Notes: generated by a model not told the origin, from the letters alone. A stretch of 64,000 bases of DNA from an uncultured Mycoplasmatota bacterium (GCA_900547225.1 URFW01000003.1:112719-176718), one strand, 5' to 3'. Counted from the stretch's first letter, positions 1-9,220 are shown. Made by a program: numbers and translations.

Positions 1-2
1 TA

Positions 3-239
3 TCAATTGGATTAGACCTTAAATATACTGTAAGCTATAATACGAAGGTAGAAATAGAAGAATATAAAAATGCAGTAGATAGTGCAAAGCTTAGTGAAGA
101 TATCTTAAGTATATTAACTAAATTTACTAGTCAAGATAGTTATAAAAAATTAAATAATGATATAAAAACTATGACTGGTACTAGCATAGATGAATTATTA
201 TCAAGTTATATAACTAGTAATGAAACATATGATGACTAA
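3..239 (+). CDS. C-terminal end of an unknown protein (partial)
   Basis: An open frame enters from the left edge and ends at TAA 237-239. It gives 78 residues of a charged, probably helical tail rich in Lys, Asp, Ser and Thr, with no motif I recognise and no membrane segment. The TAA is followed seven bases later by an intrinsic terminator, so this is the last gene of its transcript. The function cannot be judged from this fragment. Confidence 0.6.
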   Translation, partial: SIGLDLKYTVSYNTKVEIEEYKNAVDSAKLSEDILSILTKFTSQDSYKKLNNDIKTMTGTSIDELLSSYITSNETYDD

Positions 240-245
240 TAATGT

Positions 246-275
246 AAAGTTACGTATAAAAAACGTAGCTTTTTT
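246..275 (+). terminator. Intrinsic terminator after the partial gene
   Basis: The 9-bp arms AAAGTTACG and CGTAGCTTT pair with one G-U, and are followed by a run of six T. It closes the transcript of the gene cut by the left edge. Confidence 0.75.
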
Positions 276-340
276 CTTTATTTTGATTTTTTTCGCAAAT
301 GTAAAATGTTATAATATAATTAAGAAAGGTAGGCAAAAAT

Positions 341-1399
341 ATGAACGGAAAGAAAATATTTCAGTATGGCTGTGGAAAGATGAGCGTATACACCATGCGC
401 TACGTAATGGAAAATGGTGGAGAAATTATAGGAGCTGTAGATGTAAATGAAAAAGTAATTGGTATGGATATTGGTGACATTACCAAAACTGGAAAGACAG
501 GAGTTTTAGTAAGTGATGCTAAAGATGCAGAAAAATTACTAAACGAACTAAAACCAGATTGTGTTATTGTAACAACGATGAGCTTGTTAAGCGACTTAGA
601 AGATGCACTTTTAACTTGTGCTAAATGCGGATGCAATGCAGTTACTACTTGTGAAGAAGCGTTTTATCCAGAAAACTCTAATCCAACTTTAACTAAAAAA
701 ATAGATAAACTTGCTAAAGAAAATAATTGTACTATAACAGGTAGTGGATACCAAGATGCTTTTTGGGGTAATTTAATTACTTGTATTATGGGAGCAAGTC
801 ATAACGTAACAAAAATAAAAGGTAGTTCTTCATACAACGTAGAAGACTACGGAATAGCACTTGCTAAAGCACATGGTGCAGGTTTAACAAAAGAAGAATT
901 TGAAAAAGAAATTGCATCTAGTGATAACATTTCAGATGAAGAAAGAAATAAAATAATAGAAAGTGGCAATTATGCTCCGTCATATATGTGGAACGTAAAC
1001 GGTTGGCTTTGTGATAAGTTAGGGCTAACAGTTACGAGTCAAAGACAAAAATGCGTTCCAACGTTTAATAGTTATGACATAGAATCAGAAACTCTTGGCA
1101 TAACCGTAAAGGAAGGCATGGCAACTGGTATGAGTGCTATTGTTACAACTGAAACTAAAGAAGGCATAACACTTGAAACAGAGTGCATAGGTAAAGTTTA
1201 TAATAAAGATGAATTTGATAAAAACGAATGGACTATTTATGGCGATTGTGATACTACACTAGTTATAAATAAACCGAATACGGTAGAACTTACGTGTGCT
1301 AGCATAGTAAATAGAATTCCTGATGTAATAAATTCACCAGCAGGTTTTGTTCCAACTTCACGTATGGGAGAATTAAAATATATAAAGAAGGAATCTTAG
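341..1399 (+). CDS. NAD(P)-dependent dehydrogenase, diaminopentanoate dehydrogenase / DapB-like
   Basis: 352 residues. The N-terminus has a Rossmann start (QYGCGKMSVYTMRYVMENGG), then an acidic residue ending strand 2 (GAVDVNEK), as in dihydrodipicolinate-reductase-fold enzymes. The length and the C-terminal half fit the 2,4-diaminopentanoate dehydrogenase (Ord) group better than DapB, which is about 100 residues shorter. Ord acts in ornithine fermentation, but no other ornithine-degradation gene is in the window, so the substrate is uncertain. The ATG follows AAGAAAGGTAGG, and TATAAT-like -10 elements lie at 310-320. The gene looks monocistronic between two terminators. Confidence 0.65.
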   Translation: MNGKKIFQYGCGKMSVYTMRYVMENGGEIIGAVDVNEKVIGMDIGDITKTGKTGVLVSDAKDAEKLLNELKPDCVIVTTMSLLSDLEDALLTCAKCGCNAVTTCEEAFYPENSNPTLTKKIDKLAKENNCTITGSGYQDAFWGNLITCIMGASHNVTKIKGSSSYNVEDYGIALAKAHGAGLTKEEFEKEIASSDNISDEERNKIIESGNYAPSYMWNVNGWLCDKLGLTVTSQRQKCVPTFNSYDIESETLGITVKEGMATGMSAIVTTETKEGITLETECIGKVYNKDEFDKNEWTIYGDCDTTLVINKPNTVELTCASIVNRIPDVINSPAGFVPTSRMGELKYIKKES

Positions 1400-1413
1400 G
1401 ATTTCTTTTTTTT
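1388..1413 (+). terminator. Intrinsic terminator overlapping the dehydrogenase stop codon
   Basis: An 8-bp stem (AAGGAATC/GATTTCTT, one G-U) with a TTAG loop is followed by T-rich sequence. Confidence 0.55.
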
Positions 1414-1451
1414 AAAATATATAGTATTATTTTATTAGGAGGGTATGTTTT

Positions 1452-2105
1452 ATGTTAATTGGAATTATTTTAATTTTATTAGGAGTGTATTTTATAGTAA
1501 AGATGTTATGCCCAGGTTTTGATATTGATATAAACTGGAATATTATATGGCCTATTATTTTAATGGTTTTAGGAATAGAAGGAATAATAAGAACAAAAAA
1601 ACTAGATTTGTTTAACGCTATTTTAACCTTAATTGGTGTTATATATTTGTTATCAGGACTTAAAATTATTGGAAATATAAACGGAAGATTTATTTTTGCT
1701 ATTATATTAATTGGAGCGGGTATATCATTTATTTTATCATCACTAGGTAAAAATAAGGTTAAAAAAATAAGTAAAGATAAAATGATTAATTATAATGGTA
1801 TATTTGGTGGTGTAAAAGAAGTTGTTAAAACTAAAGACTTTAAAGGCGCTAATTGTTATTCTATATTTGGTGGTATAAAACTAGATTTAAAAAACACTTC
1901 ATTAAAAGATGATACAGTAATAAATTGTTATGCAGTTTTTGGAGGAATAGATTTAACTGTACCAGATGATGTTAATATTATTATTCATTCTTCGTCTTTA
2001 TTTGGTGGTGTAAATAATAAAACATCAAATAAAAATAGTGACAATAAAAAAACAATATACATAAACGTAACAGCCATATTCGGTGGTGTAGACGTAAAAG
2101 AGTAG
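1452..2105 (+). CDS. LiaF/LiaI-like membrane protein with FGG repeat domain
   Basis: 217 residues. The N-terminal ~110 residues form about four hydrophobic segments, as in the LiaF transmembrane domain. The C-terminal half carries five spaced FGG motifs (GIFGGVK, SIFGGIK, AVFGGID, SLFGGVN, AIFGGVD) about 20-25 residues apart, typical of the LiaF C-terminal beta-helical domain. LiaF proteins modulate LiaRS-type envelope-stress signalling, but no LiaR or LiaS gene is next to it, so its partner is unknown. The ribosome site is AGGAGGG. A strong terminator follows directly. Confidence 0.7.
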   Translation: MLIGIILILLGVYFIVKMLCPGFDIDINWNIIWPIILMVLGIEGIIRTKKLDLFNAILTLIGVIYLLSGLKIIGNINGRFIFAIILIGAGISFILSSLGKNKVKKISKDKMINYNGIFGGVKEVVKTKDFKGANCYSIFGGIKLDLKNTSLKDDTVINCYAVFGGIDLTVPDDVNIIIHSSSLFGGVNNKTSNKNSDNKKTIYINVTAIFGGVDVKE

Positions 2106-2127
2106 CTTATTTTTAAGCTATTTTTTT
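2103..2127 (+). terminator. Intrinsic terminator
   Basis: Perfect 7-bp stem TAGCTTA/TAAGCTA with a 4-base loop and seven T. Confidence 0.85.
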
Positions 2128-2185
2128 GTTTTATATGCATAGCCATGTTTATATTTGCTTTCATATTATACAGTGGTGATTATAT

Positions 2186-2710
2186 ATGTTTTCTTTTATT
2201 AAAGACCAGATAAAGACAATAAAAATAAAAGATCCTGCTATTAAAAGTACGTTAGAAGTATTTTTATATCCGTCATTTAAAGCACAATTTTATCATAAGA
2301 TATCAAACTTCTTTTACAGACATAAACTATACTTTTTAGCTAGATTAATATCAGAGTTTGCAAAAAGAAGAACGGGTATAGAAATCCATCCTGGTGCAAC
2401 CATTAATAAGGGCTTATTTATTGATCATGGCTTTGGTGTTGTAATAGGTGAAACAGCTATTATTCATGATGATGTAACAATATTTCATGGTGTAACTTTA
2501 GGAGGAACTGGAAAAGAAAAAACTAAAAAAAGACACCCAACTATTTTATCTGGCGTTTTAATAGGAAGTGGAGCTAAGGTGCTTGGTAATATTACAATTG
2601 GTAAAAATGCTAAGATAGGAGCAAACGCGGTTGTTCTAAAAGATGTCGCTAATTGTACAACGGTTGTAGGAATTCCAGGATGCGTAGTTGAAAAAAATGT
2701 AAATAAATGA
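2186..2710 (+). CDS. cysE: Serine O-acetyltransferase (CysE-type)
   Basis: 174 residues. The enzyme makes O-acetylserine from serine and acetyl-CoA, the first step of cysteine synthesis. A short helical N-terminal part is followed by left-handed beta-helix hexapeptide repeats. The family hallmarks [22 protein letters not shown] and [10 protein letters not shown] are all present, including the conserved His and Asp of the active site. It is shorter than E. coli CysE (273) and close to the short Gram-positive form. No cysK is nearby. The ATG follows a GGTGAT ribosome site. Confidence 0.88.
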   Translation: MFSFIKDQIKTIKIKDPAIKSTLEVFLYPSFKAQFYHKISNFFYRHKLYFLARLISEFAKRRTGIEIHPGATINKGLFIDHGFGVVIGETAIIHDDVTIFHGVTLGGTGKEKTKKRHPTILSGVLIGSGAKVLGNITIGKNAKIGANAVVLKDVANCTTVVGIPGCVVEKNVNK

Positions 2711-2730
2711 TTTATTTTGTAATATAATGC

Positions 2731-2849
2731 TTGCATTTCTTTTTAGATTAGATATAATTAAAGTGACGTTTTTGCAAGAAAGTTATATATTTTATACCTA
2801 CTGGATAGAAATATCTGGCTTTTTTGCTGTGGAAAGGAAGTGATAACAT
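2731..2849 (+). promoter_or_regulatory. Promoter and hairpin-U-run leader of the helD-like gene
   Basis: A -35 TTGCAT (2731-2736) and -10 TATAAT (2753-2758) are 16 bases apart. The predicted leader contains a 7-bp stem CTGGATA/TATCTGG (2801-2818) with two G-U pairs closed by a GAAA tetraloop, then six T (2820-2825). This is a terminator-like element between promoter and ribosome site (AGGAAGTGAT), so transcription attenuation is plausible. I could not match it to a named riboswitch class. Confidence 0.45.
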
Positions 2850-4880
2850 ATGGCTTTATCAAAAGATGAGTTAAAGCTAGAAGAAAACTACCTTGAAAAT
2901 ACATCGAAGGAAATATCTAATCAAATAGATGTTTTAGGAAAAGAAATTCACGTTAAAAAAGAAAAGTTAACTGAATTTAGAAAGGTTTTATGGGAAGATA
3001 AGGGAAGTATTGATGCATCTGAAATGCAAACTGGTCTTATGTCATCAGAATTTGAAGCAAGTTTTATGCTTATGAAGATGGATTACTATAGAAAACTCTT
3101 AAAAATAGAGTATTCTCCTTACTTTGGAAGAGTTGATTTTACGGAAAAAGGGTGTGATTTAAGAAAAGTCTATATTGGACTTACTAATGTAGAAAAAGAC
3201 TTAGATTACATAGTTTATGACTGGCGTAGTCCAATTGCTTCACTATTTTATGATTATGGAATAGGAAAGGCAAAGTACGAATCACCAGAAGGAGAAATTA
3301 ATGGTGATATATCACTTAGAAGACAATACAAAATAGAAAATAATAAGTTAGTTAGGGTATTTGATAATGACCTAAACGTAGTGGATGAGTGCTTACAAGA
3401 AGTACTTTCAGAAAAATCATCTGATAAGATGAAAAACATAGTAAACACAATTCAAGAAGAACAAAATGAGATAATAAGAAATACCAAAAATAAACATTTA
3501 ATAGTGCAGGGGATAGCAGGTTCAGGAAAAACGTCAGTTGCACTTCACAGAATAGCTTTTTTACTTTATAAAATAAAGAATTTAAGGTCATCTAACGTTT
3601 TAATATTTTCACCAAATAACGTATTTTCTGAATATATCTCTGATGTACTTCCAGAACTAGGTGAAGAAAATACTGGTGAAACAACGTTTCATGATTTTGC
3701 AATTAAATACATAAAAGAATTTAAAAGTGTAGAGACATTTACCGACTTTATTGAAAAATATTATACTAAAAACGAACCTAATGAAGAGTTTGTAAAATTT
3801 AAATTATCAAATAAAATGATTCCTATAATAGAAGGATACGTAAAAGAAATAGAAGATAAAATAATGATAACAAACGATATAGAAACTAAGTTTCATAAAA
3901 TAGAAAAAGATTATTTAAATTATCTTTTAAAAGAAAGATATAATAAGATGCCACTTTTTTCTAGAATAGAATTAATGGCAGAACACTTATGTGATAAGTT
4001 AGGATTAAGTGTTGGTAAAATGAAAAGAACTTTTATAAAAAACATAAAAGAAAATATTAACATAAAACCAGATTATAGAAAATTATATACTGAACTTTAT
4101 ATAAGCAAATCATTTGTAAGTGTTTATAAAAGTGAAGAAAACATAAAACTTAACATTAAGAAAATAAATTATGATGATGCCTTATGTTTTATTTACTTAA
4201 AAGGATTACTTAATGGTTTTCCGTATAGTAATTTAATAAAACAGATAATAATAGATGAAGCTCAAGACTATAATGAAATGCAGTATGTAATATTAAGTAA
4301 AATATTTAAAAGAGCGTCATTTACGATATTAGGAGATGTTAATCAGACAATTAATCCTTATCAAAAGTATGAAACTTTAGAAGTTTTAACAAATATATTA
4401 AATGATAATAGTAAGTATGTAGAGCTTAATAAAACGTATCGTTCATCTAAAGAGATAATAGAGTATACAAATAAAATATTAGGTTTAAAACACATTAGTG
4501 CAATAAGACGAGAAAGTAATATCCCAGTTAAATTTAGAGATGATATAAAATATTTAATAAATGATATTAATAATTTAAAGGATAAGTATAAGTCTCTTGC
4601 CATTATAACGAAGGATAAGGAAGAAGCTATAATGCTTTATGATTTTCTAAAACAACAAATAAATGAAATTAGCTTGATGGAGGATAAAGATAAGAAATTT
4701 AATAAAAACTTAGTTATAGTACCAAGTTATTTAGCAAAAGGATTAGAATTTGATTCAGTAATTTCATACACTTCTAAAGATAATATGTATACTAAAAAAG
4801 AAAGATATTTATACTATGTTGTTGCAACTAGATGTCAACATGAACTTATTATTTATAACGCACCTAAAAGCCTTTTATAG
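2850..4880 (+). CDS. helD: HelD-type superfamily 1 helicase
   Basis: 676 residues. HelD proteins are UvrD-like ATPases that bind RNA polymerase and help release it from stalled or post-termination complexes. The N-terminus is a charged coiled-coil-like stretch, as expected for the arm that enters the polymerase. Next come the family motif DWRSPIASLFYDY (~residue 125), Walker A GIAGSGKTS (~223), Walker B IIIDEAQDYNEMQY (~470), GDVNQTINP, and a C-terminal VVATRCQHEL (motif VI). It is about 100 residues shorter than B. subtilis HelD. The end of the gene forms a terminator. Confidence 0.8.
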   Translation: MALSKDELKLEENYLENTSKEISNQIDVLGKEIHVKKEKLTEFRKVLWEDKGSIDASEMQTGLMSSEFEASFMLMKMDYYRKLLKIEYSPYFGRVDFTEKGCDLRKVYIGLTNVEKDLDYIVYDWRSPIASLFYDYGIGKAKYESPEGEINGDISLRRQYKIENNKLVRVFDNDLNVVDECLQEVLSEKSSDKMKNIVNTIQEEQNEIIRNTKNKHLIVQGIAGSGKTSVALHRIAFLLYKIKNLRSSNVLIFSPNNVFSEYISDVLPELGEENTGETTFHDFAIKYIKEFKSVETFTDFIEKYYTKNEPNEEFVKFKLSNKMIPIIEGYVKEIEDKIMITNDIETKFHKIEKDYLNYLLKERYNKMPLFSRIELMAEHLCDKLGLSVGKMKRTFIKNIKENINIKPDYRKLYTELYISKSFVSVYKSEENIKLNIKKINYDDALCFIYLKGLLNGFPYSNLIKQIIIDEAQDYNEMQYVILSKIFKRASFTILGDVNQTINPYQKYETLEVLTNILNDNSKYVELNKTYRSSKEIIEYTNKILGLKHISAIRRESNIPVKFRDDIKYLINDINNLKDKYKSLAIITKDKEEAIMLYDFLKQQINEISLMEDKDKKFNKNLVIVPSYLAKGLEFDSVISYTSKDNMYTKKERYLYYVVATRCQHELIIYNAPKSLL

Positions 4881-4887
4881 GCTTTTT
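4866..4887 (+). terminator. Intrinsic terminator overlapping helD stop
   Basis: AAAAGCC/GGCTTTTT hairpin whose T-run closes the transcript; the stop codon lies in the loop and 3' arm. Confidence 0.75.
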
Positions 4888-4952
4888 GTTATGTTAATCT
4901 TGAAAATAATAAGAAAAATGTATTATAATTAGTTATATAAGGAGGGTTTACT

Positions 4953-6260
4953 ATGAAAAGAGAAATAAACATTTTACCAGCGGATACTTTTGTAGTAGTA
5001 AACCGTACTATACTAAATGAAAGTGATAGAAAAATAATAAGCATGCTATACCAACCAATAATAGGTTGTATTGCAACTGATTTATATTACACTTTATGGA
5101 CTGATTTAGATAAAACAGAACTATTAAGTGGTGAATATACTCATCATCATTTAATGACTTCACTTAGAGTAAAAATGGATTCAATAGTAACAGCTAGAAA
5201 AAAACTAGAGGGTGTTGGACTTTTAAAAACCTTTGTTAAAAAAGGTGATGTTAATAATTATGTATATGAAATGTTTTCTCCAATTTCAGCATCTGAATTT
5301 TTTAATCATCCAATACTAAACATAGTTTTATATAATAACGTAGGTAAAAAAGAATATGAAAACTTACTTAAATATTTTAAGGTTCCAAGAATTAATTTGT
5401 CTTCTTATGAAGAACTTACAAGTACCTTTGATTCTGTATTTGAAAGTGTACCGGCATCTTCTTATGATAACTTAAATGAAGATTTACGTGTTAATAAAGT
5501 TGGAGAGATAAGAATAGATAAGGCATTTGATTTTGATCTTTTAATGTCGATAGTACCAAGTGGTGTTATAACTAATAGAACGTTTAGTAGGGAAGTTAGG
5601 GAACTTATTAATGAACTTTCTTTTGTTTATAATTTAGATGCTAATGATATGAAGTCTCCTATTTTAAATTCCATTAAAGAAAACGGACTTATAGATAAAG
5701 TTTTATTAAGAAAGAACGTAAGGAATTATTATAAATATGAAAATGATAATAAACTTCCTTCATTAATATATAAAAGTCAACCTGAATATTTAAAGAACCC
5801 GGTAGGAGCAGATGATAGACGTGCTAAAATGATTTATGTTTTTGAAAACACTACACCTTATAATTTTCTTAAGGGAAGAAGTAATGGCGCTAAACCATCT
5901 TCTAGAGATTTATCTCTTTTAGAAACACTTTTAAGTGACTTTAAACTTAATCCTGGTGTCGTAAACGTTTTAATTGACTACGTATTAAAAATAAACAATA
6001 AAAAATTAACCAGAGGCTTTTTAGAAGCAATAGCGTCCCAATGGAAAAGACTTAACATAGAAACCGTTGAAGAAGCGATGAAGGAAGCTGAAAAAGAATA
6101 CAAAAAATCTAAAAAGATAAATACTCAGTCTAATTTTAATGCAAGAAAAAACGTAAAAGAAGAAGTACTACCTGACTGGTTTAATCAAAGTATAAAAAAA
6201 GAAGAAATAAGTGCCGATGATGAAAAATCATTAAAGGATATGCTTAAAGAATTTTCATAG
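4953..6260 (+). CDS. dnaB: Primosomal replication protein DnaB (Gram-positive helicase co-loader)
   Basis: 435 residues. In Bacilli, DnaB with DnaD and DnaI loads the replicative helicase at oriC and at restart sites. The N-terminal winged-helix-like region (ISMLYQPIIGC) and the C-terminal DnaB_2/DnaD-like domain (LETLLSDFKLNPGVVNVLIDY ending near SQWKRLNIETVEEA) fit the family, as does the charged tail. dnaI follows after 14 bases, the classical dnaB-dnaI pair. The strong ribosome site AAGGAGGG precedes the ATG. The replicative helicase itself (dnaC in this group) is not in the window. Confidence 0.87.
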   Translation: MKREINILPADTFVVVNRTILNESDRKIISMLYQPIIGCIATDLYYTLWTDLDKTELLSGEYTHHHLMTSLRVKMDSIVTARKKLEGVGLLKTFVKKGDVNNYVYEMFSPISASEFFNHPILNIVLYNNVGKKEYENLLKYFKVPRINLSSYEELTSTFDSVFESVPASSYDNLNEDLRVNKVGEIRIDKAFDFDLLMSIVPSGVITNRTFSREVRELINELSFVYNLDANDMKSPILNSIKENGLIDKVLLRKNVRNYYKYENDNKLPSLIYKSQPEYLKNPVGADDRRAKMIYVFENTTPYNFLKGRSNGAKPSSRDLSLLETLLSDFKLNPGVVNVLIDYVLKINNKKLTRGFLEAIASQWKRLNIETVEEAMKEAEKEYKKSKKINTQSNFNARKNVKEEVLPDWFNQSIKKEEISADDEKSLKDMLKEFS

Positions 6261-6274
6261 AAGGGGGATTTGTT

Positions 6275-7201
6275 ATGGAAAATATTAATAACACTATTAA
6301 AGGTGTTAAGGATTTAAAATATAAGTTAAAAGTAGCTTATGAAGAAGCAAAAAAAGATCCTTACTTTAAAGAACTTACTGATAGTATTAATTTAAGTGAT
6401 GATGAACTTATGAAACATACAAGTTTGTTTGAAGATTCTAAAGAAGAATATAAAAATTGTAAATCTTGTAAAAATTTAGCAGCATGTAAAAATAAAATGA
6501 CTGGTTTTTGCTTTTTGCCAGTATTAAAAGAGGGAAAGTTAAATTTTTCTTATGTAGCTTGTAAATATAAAGAAAAGTATTTAAGTGATTGTAAGTATCA
6601 AAAAAACGTTACTAGTATGGACGTTCCAAGAGAAATAAGAGAAGCTAAAATAAAAGATATTTACACTGATGATAAGCAAAGAGAAAAAGTAATAAAATGG
6701 ATTTTAAATTACATAAAAGAATACAAAAAAGGAAACTTTGGTAAAGGTTTATATTTACATGGTAATTTTGGATGTGGTAAAACTTATCTTCTAGCAGCAA
6801 TGTTTAATGAACTTGCAAAAGAAAACGTTAGAAGTGTAATAACGTATTGGCCTGAATACTTAAGAAGTTTAAAATCTAGTTATTCATCATCATCATCTTA
6901 CGAATTTAAAGATAAATATAATGAAGTGAAATATGCTAAATTACTTTTAATTGATGATTTAGGAGCAGAAGGGGTTACTTCATGGTCAAGGGATGAAATA
7001 TTAGGTACAATACTTCAGTATAGAATGCAAGAACATCTTCCAACTTTTATTACGTCTAACTTGAACTTAAAAGAGTTAGAAGAACATTTAAGTGTCTCAA
7101 CAACTAATAAGTCAGAAAGAGTAAAGGCTGTAAGAATTATAGAAAGAATAAAACAATTAACTATAGATGCTGAAATGATAGGGCAAAATAATAGAAAATA
7201 G
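6275..7201 (+). CDS. dnaI: Helicase loader DnaI
   Basis: 308 residues. AAA+ ATPase that delivers the replicative helicase to DNA. The N-terminal domain carries the Cys cluster expected of the DnaI zinc domain (CKSCKNLAAC plus later Cys at CFLP and ACKYK). The ATPase half has Walker A GNFGCGKTYLL (~residue 164), Walker B LLLIDDLGAE (~227) and sensor 1 FITSNLNLKELE. The gene order dnaB-dnaI, with thrS a little downstream, matches B. subtilis. It ends at a terminator shared with the convergent membrane-protein gene. Confidence 0.9.
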   Translation: MENINNTIKGVKDLKYKLKVAYEEAKKDPYFKELTDSINLSDDELMKHTSLFEDSKEEYKNCKSCKNLAACKNKMTGFCFLPVLKEGKLNFSYVACKYKEKYLSDCKYQKNVTSMDVPREIREAKIKDIYTDDKQREKVIKWILNYIKEYKKGNFGKGLYLHGNFGCGKTYLLAAMFNELAKENVRSVITYWPEYLRSLKSSYSSSSSYEFKDKYNEVKYAKLLLIDDLGAEGVTSWSRDEILGTILQYRMQEHLPTFITSNLNLKELEEHLSVSTTNKSERVKAVRIIERIKQLTIDAEMIGQNNRK

Positions 7202-7229
7202 AGGCTCAGCTTTGAGAACCTCTATTTTT
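7200..7229. terminator. Bidirectional terminator between dnaI and the convergent gene
   Basis: AGAGG+CTC pairs with GAG+CCTCT around an AGCTTT loop. T-rich sequence lies on both sides, and it overlaps the stop codons of both genes. Confidence 0.75.
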
Positions 7230-8130
7230 CTTTGTTATCTAGGATATTCATTTTAATATCAGGTAAACTATTATAATCTAAGTTAATGTTTAGTGCTTGT
7301 GCAAATAAAAGATGCCTTTCCCATAATGGATAATCATTGTTTTTTAACTCATTCATTCTTGTGAAATCTTTTAGAAATTTTTTGTAAGATTTTATTATGT
7401 ATTTATATGCCCAACCCTTATCCGAAAACTTTAGGTTTAATGTTTTTGTTATTCTATCTATTTGTGATAAAAATATGCTTGGAAAGTTAAGCAATATAAA
7501 TCCTGTTACCACAGAAATATTCAAATCCCAATTCTTATATAATGAACCTAAAAAGAATGAAACTGAAAAAGCCAAAAATACTAAACAGCTAAGAAAAAAG
7601 TAAAATTTAAAGAAACTTAAATCTTTTTCGTTATACGCCAAACATTTATTTAATACGTCTCTTTTAACCATGTTAGTATAATTAATATAATTAAAATTAT
7701 CTTTATTTTCACTAGTTATATAATCACATATATATTTTTCAGCGTATGAAACCATGAATTTTTTATCTGATTTCGTTATTATTGTTTTGTTATTTTCGGT
7801 TTTGATTTCTAATACACCCTTAAGATATAACTGCATTATTATTAGTTTAATGTTTTTATGGCTCCAAAAACTTGTATGATTTAAAAACATAATATCATTA
7901 ACGTCTATGTAATTTGGAATTTCTCTTATGTATTTAAAATTAAAATTTAATTTTTGAAATGCTCTTTTTTCTCTTATTTTATTTCTTATAATAACTATTA
8001 AAATTGTTATAGAAAGAACTGAAAAACCTATAAGGAAGGATATTAATCCTCCAAAAATTAAATATAACATATAGTATCCTATAAAAAAGGTCCATAAAAC
8101 ATAAGGATTATTATTGTTGTTAGAATTCAT
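7222..8130 (-). CDS. Unknown membrane protein, DUF2207 C-terminal-like
   Basis: 302 residues with an Asn-rich N-terminus (MNSNNNNNPY). A first hydrophobic region covers roughly residues 11-50, then come a soluble part and a second hydrophobic pair (FYFFLSCLVFLAFSVSFFLG and VVTGFILLNFPSIFL). The soluble segment (KLIIMQLYLKGVLEIKTENN) resembles the winged-helix-like piece seen after the membrane segment in DUF2207 proteins. I chose the ATG at 8130, not the upstream ones, because GGTGAT sits five bases before it and a TTGTTT-17-TATAAT promoter lies at 8146-8174. The function is unknown. Confidence 0.55.
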   Translation of the reverse strand: MNSNNNNNPYVLWTFFIGYYMLYLIFGGLISFLIGFSVLSITILIVIIRNKIREKRAFQKLNFNFKYIREIPNYIDVNDIMFLNHTSFWSHKNIKLIIMQLYLKGVLEIKTENNKTIITKSDKKFMVSYAEKYICDYITSENKDNFNYINYTNMVKRDVLNKCLAYNEKDLSFFKFYFFLSCLVFLAFSVSFFLGSLYKNWDLNISVVTGFILLNFPSIFLSQIDRITKTLNLKFSDKGWAYKYIIKSYKKFLKDFTRMNELKNNDYPLWERHLLFAQALNINLDYNSLPDIKMNILDNKEK

Positions 8131-8145
8131 ATTATCACCGTAAAG

Positions 8146-8174
8146 ATTATACATAAAATATAAATAAAAAACAA
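8146..8174 (-). promoter_or_regulatory. Promoter of the 302-residue membrane protein gene
   Basis: Reading leftward: -35 TTGTTT (8174-8169), 17-base spacer, -10 TATAAT (8151-8146). It lies back to back with the T-box promoter, whose -35 starts only 11 bases away. Confidence 0.6.
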
Positions 8175-8184
8175 TAAGTATTAA

Positions 8185-8425
8185 TTGACTTATATTACAT
8201 TTTGTAGTATTATTTTGGTATAAATACATTGATGAAGACAAGATTTTATAACGATGTTTTAAAGAGAGTCTATGATGGTGAAAAATAGACAAACTAATTA
8301 TAAGATTACTACTTCTAAGTTGGACTCGAAAGAGAATCCCGTGCAATAAGCACGTTATCAAATTAAGTTAAATTAAGGATGGTACCGTGCATTTTGCACT
8401 CCTTTGGTACTGTCCTTTTTGTTTT
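8185..8425 (+). promoter_or_regulatory. Threonine T-box leader with promoter and terminator
   Basis: The promoter TTGACT (8185-8190)-17-TATTAT (8208-8213) opens a ~200-nt leader. It contains a Stem I-like part with an AGAGAGTCTATGATGGTG-type distal segment (about 8264-8281). ACT codons occur in the expected specifier region (ATTACTACT, about 8306-8314). The T-box AAGGATGGTACCGTGC (8375-8390) is the conserved antiterminator bulge sequence. Its GGATGGTACC pairs with GGTACTGTCC (8406-8415) before five T, forming the competing terminator. Uncharged tRNA-Thr should allow readthrough. The downstream thrS supports the ACU (Thr) specifier. Stem I pairing was judged by eye. Confidence 0.88.
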
Positions 8426-8440
8426 AAAGAAGGTGGTAAA

Positions 8441-9220
8441 ATGGTAGAGAAATGGAAATTAGCCTTAAGGGAGTTCTTAAAAAAGTATGAAGATAATGAT
8501 GATGTTACTGGTGCAATTTTATGTGGTAGTTATGCAACAAATACCAATAACGAGTATTCTGATATAAATGTTTATTTGGTATTGAAAAGTGGATGCTACT
8601 ATAAGGAAATGGGATGCACCGATTCTAATAGTTATCTAATAGAATATTTTATTGATACTTTATCTGGAATAGAAAAACGTATGGAAGAAGAATATTTAAA
8701 TGGAAAACAAAAGACTGCTAATATGTTAGCATACGGAAAAGTAATATATGATTTAGATGGCAGCGCATCACGTATTCAAACTAAAGCACTAGAATATATT
8801 GATAGAAAGTTAGATAATATAACAGGCCATAAATTAGGTATGAATAACTATCACTTATGGAATTATTTGGATGAACTTAAGGTTTCATTAAAAGAAAATA
8901 GTTTTAATTTTAACTTGATATACTATTCTTTATTGGGAGATGTTTATGATAAATATGCTGAGTTTTTAGCGCTTCCAAAGCTTCCTAAAACAAAGATATA
9001 CAAGATATTAACCGATGAAGATTATAGAAGAGAGTGCCACGTATTTAATTTGCCCGAAAGAGAGTTTATTAAATTATACGTAAAGTGCTTTGAGATGGAT
9101 AAACCAAGTGTTATGTATAAAAACATAGAAAATTTAATAAATTATTATTATGAAAAACAAGGTGGCTTTAACATAAGAACATTTAAATTAAAAAATGAAG
9201 TAGAAGGGAATGATTACTAA
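8441..9220 (+). CDS. Nucleotidyltransferase-like protein in the T-box operon
   Basis: 259 residues from ATG 8441, preceded by GAAGGTGGT. I prefer this to the in-frame ATG at 8387, which lies in the T-box terminator. The N-terminal part has the pol-beta-type nucleotidyltransferase motif: [19 protein letters not shown], i.e. GS followed by S-D-I-N. The second metal-binding residue is Asn where most relatives have Asp; a possible third acid is in YLIEYFIDT. The rest is helical (~residues 105-250), like a substrate-binding domain. It overlaps thrS by one base (TAATG), so both are made together during threonine starvation. The substrate is unknown. Confidence 0.7.
   Translation: MVEKWKLALREFLKKYEDNDDVTGAILCGSYATNTNNEYSDINVYLVLKSGCYYKEMGCTDSNSYLIEYFIDTLSGIEKRMEEEYLNGKQKTANMLAYGKVIYDLDGSASRIQTKALEYIDRKLDNITGHKLGMNNYHLWNYLDELKVSLKENSFNFNLIYYSLLGDVYDKYAEFLALPKLPKTKIYKILTDEDYRRECHVFNLPEREFIKLYVKCFEMDKPSVMYKNIENLINYYYEKQGGFNIRTFKLKNEVEGNDY

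Noticed and set aside
220..450. Plus-strand 76-codon frame at the left end
   Set aside because: It crosses a terminator and overlaps the dehydrogenase gene in another frame, without a ribosome site.
2760..2849. helD leader as a preQ1 or other small riboswitch
   Set aside because: The conserved loop and tail sequences of preQ1 classes are absent; only hairpin plus U-run can be supported.
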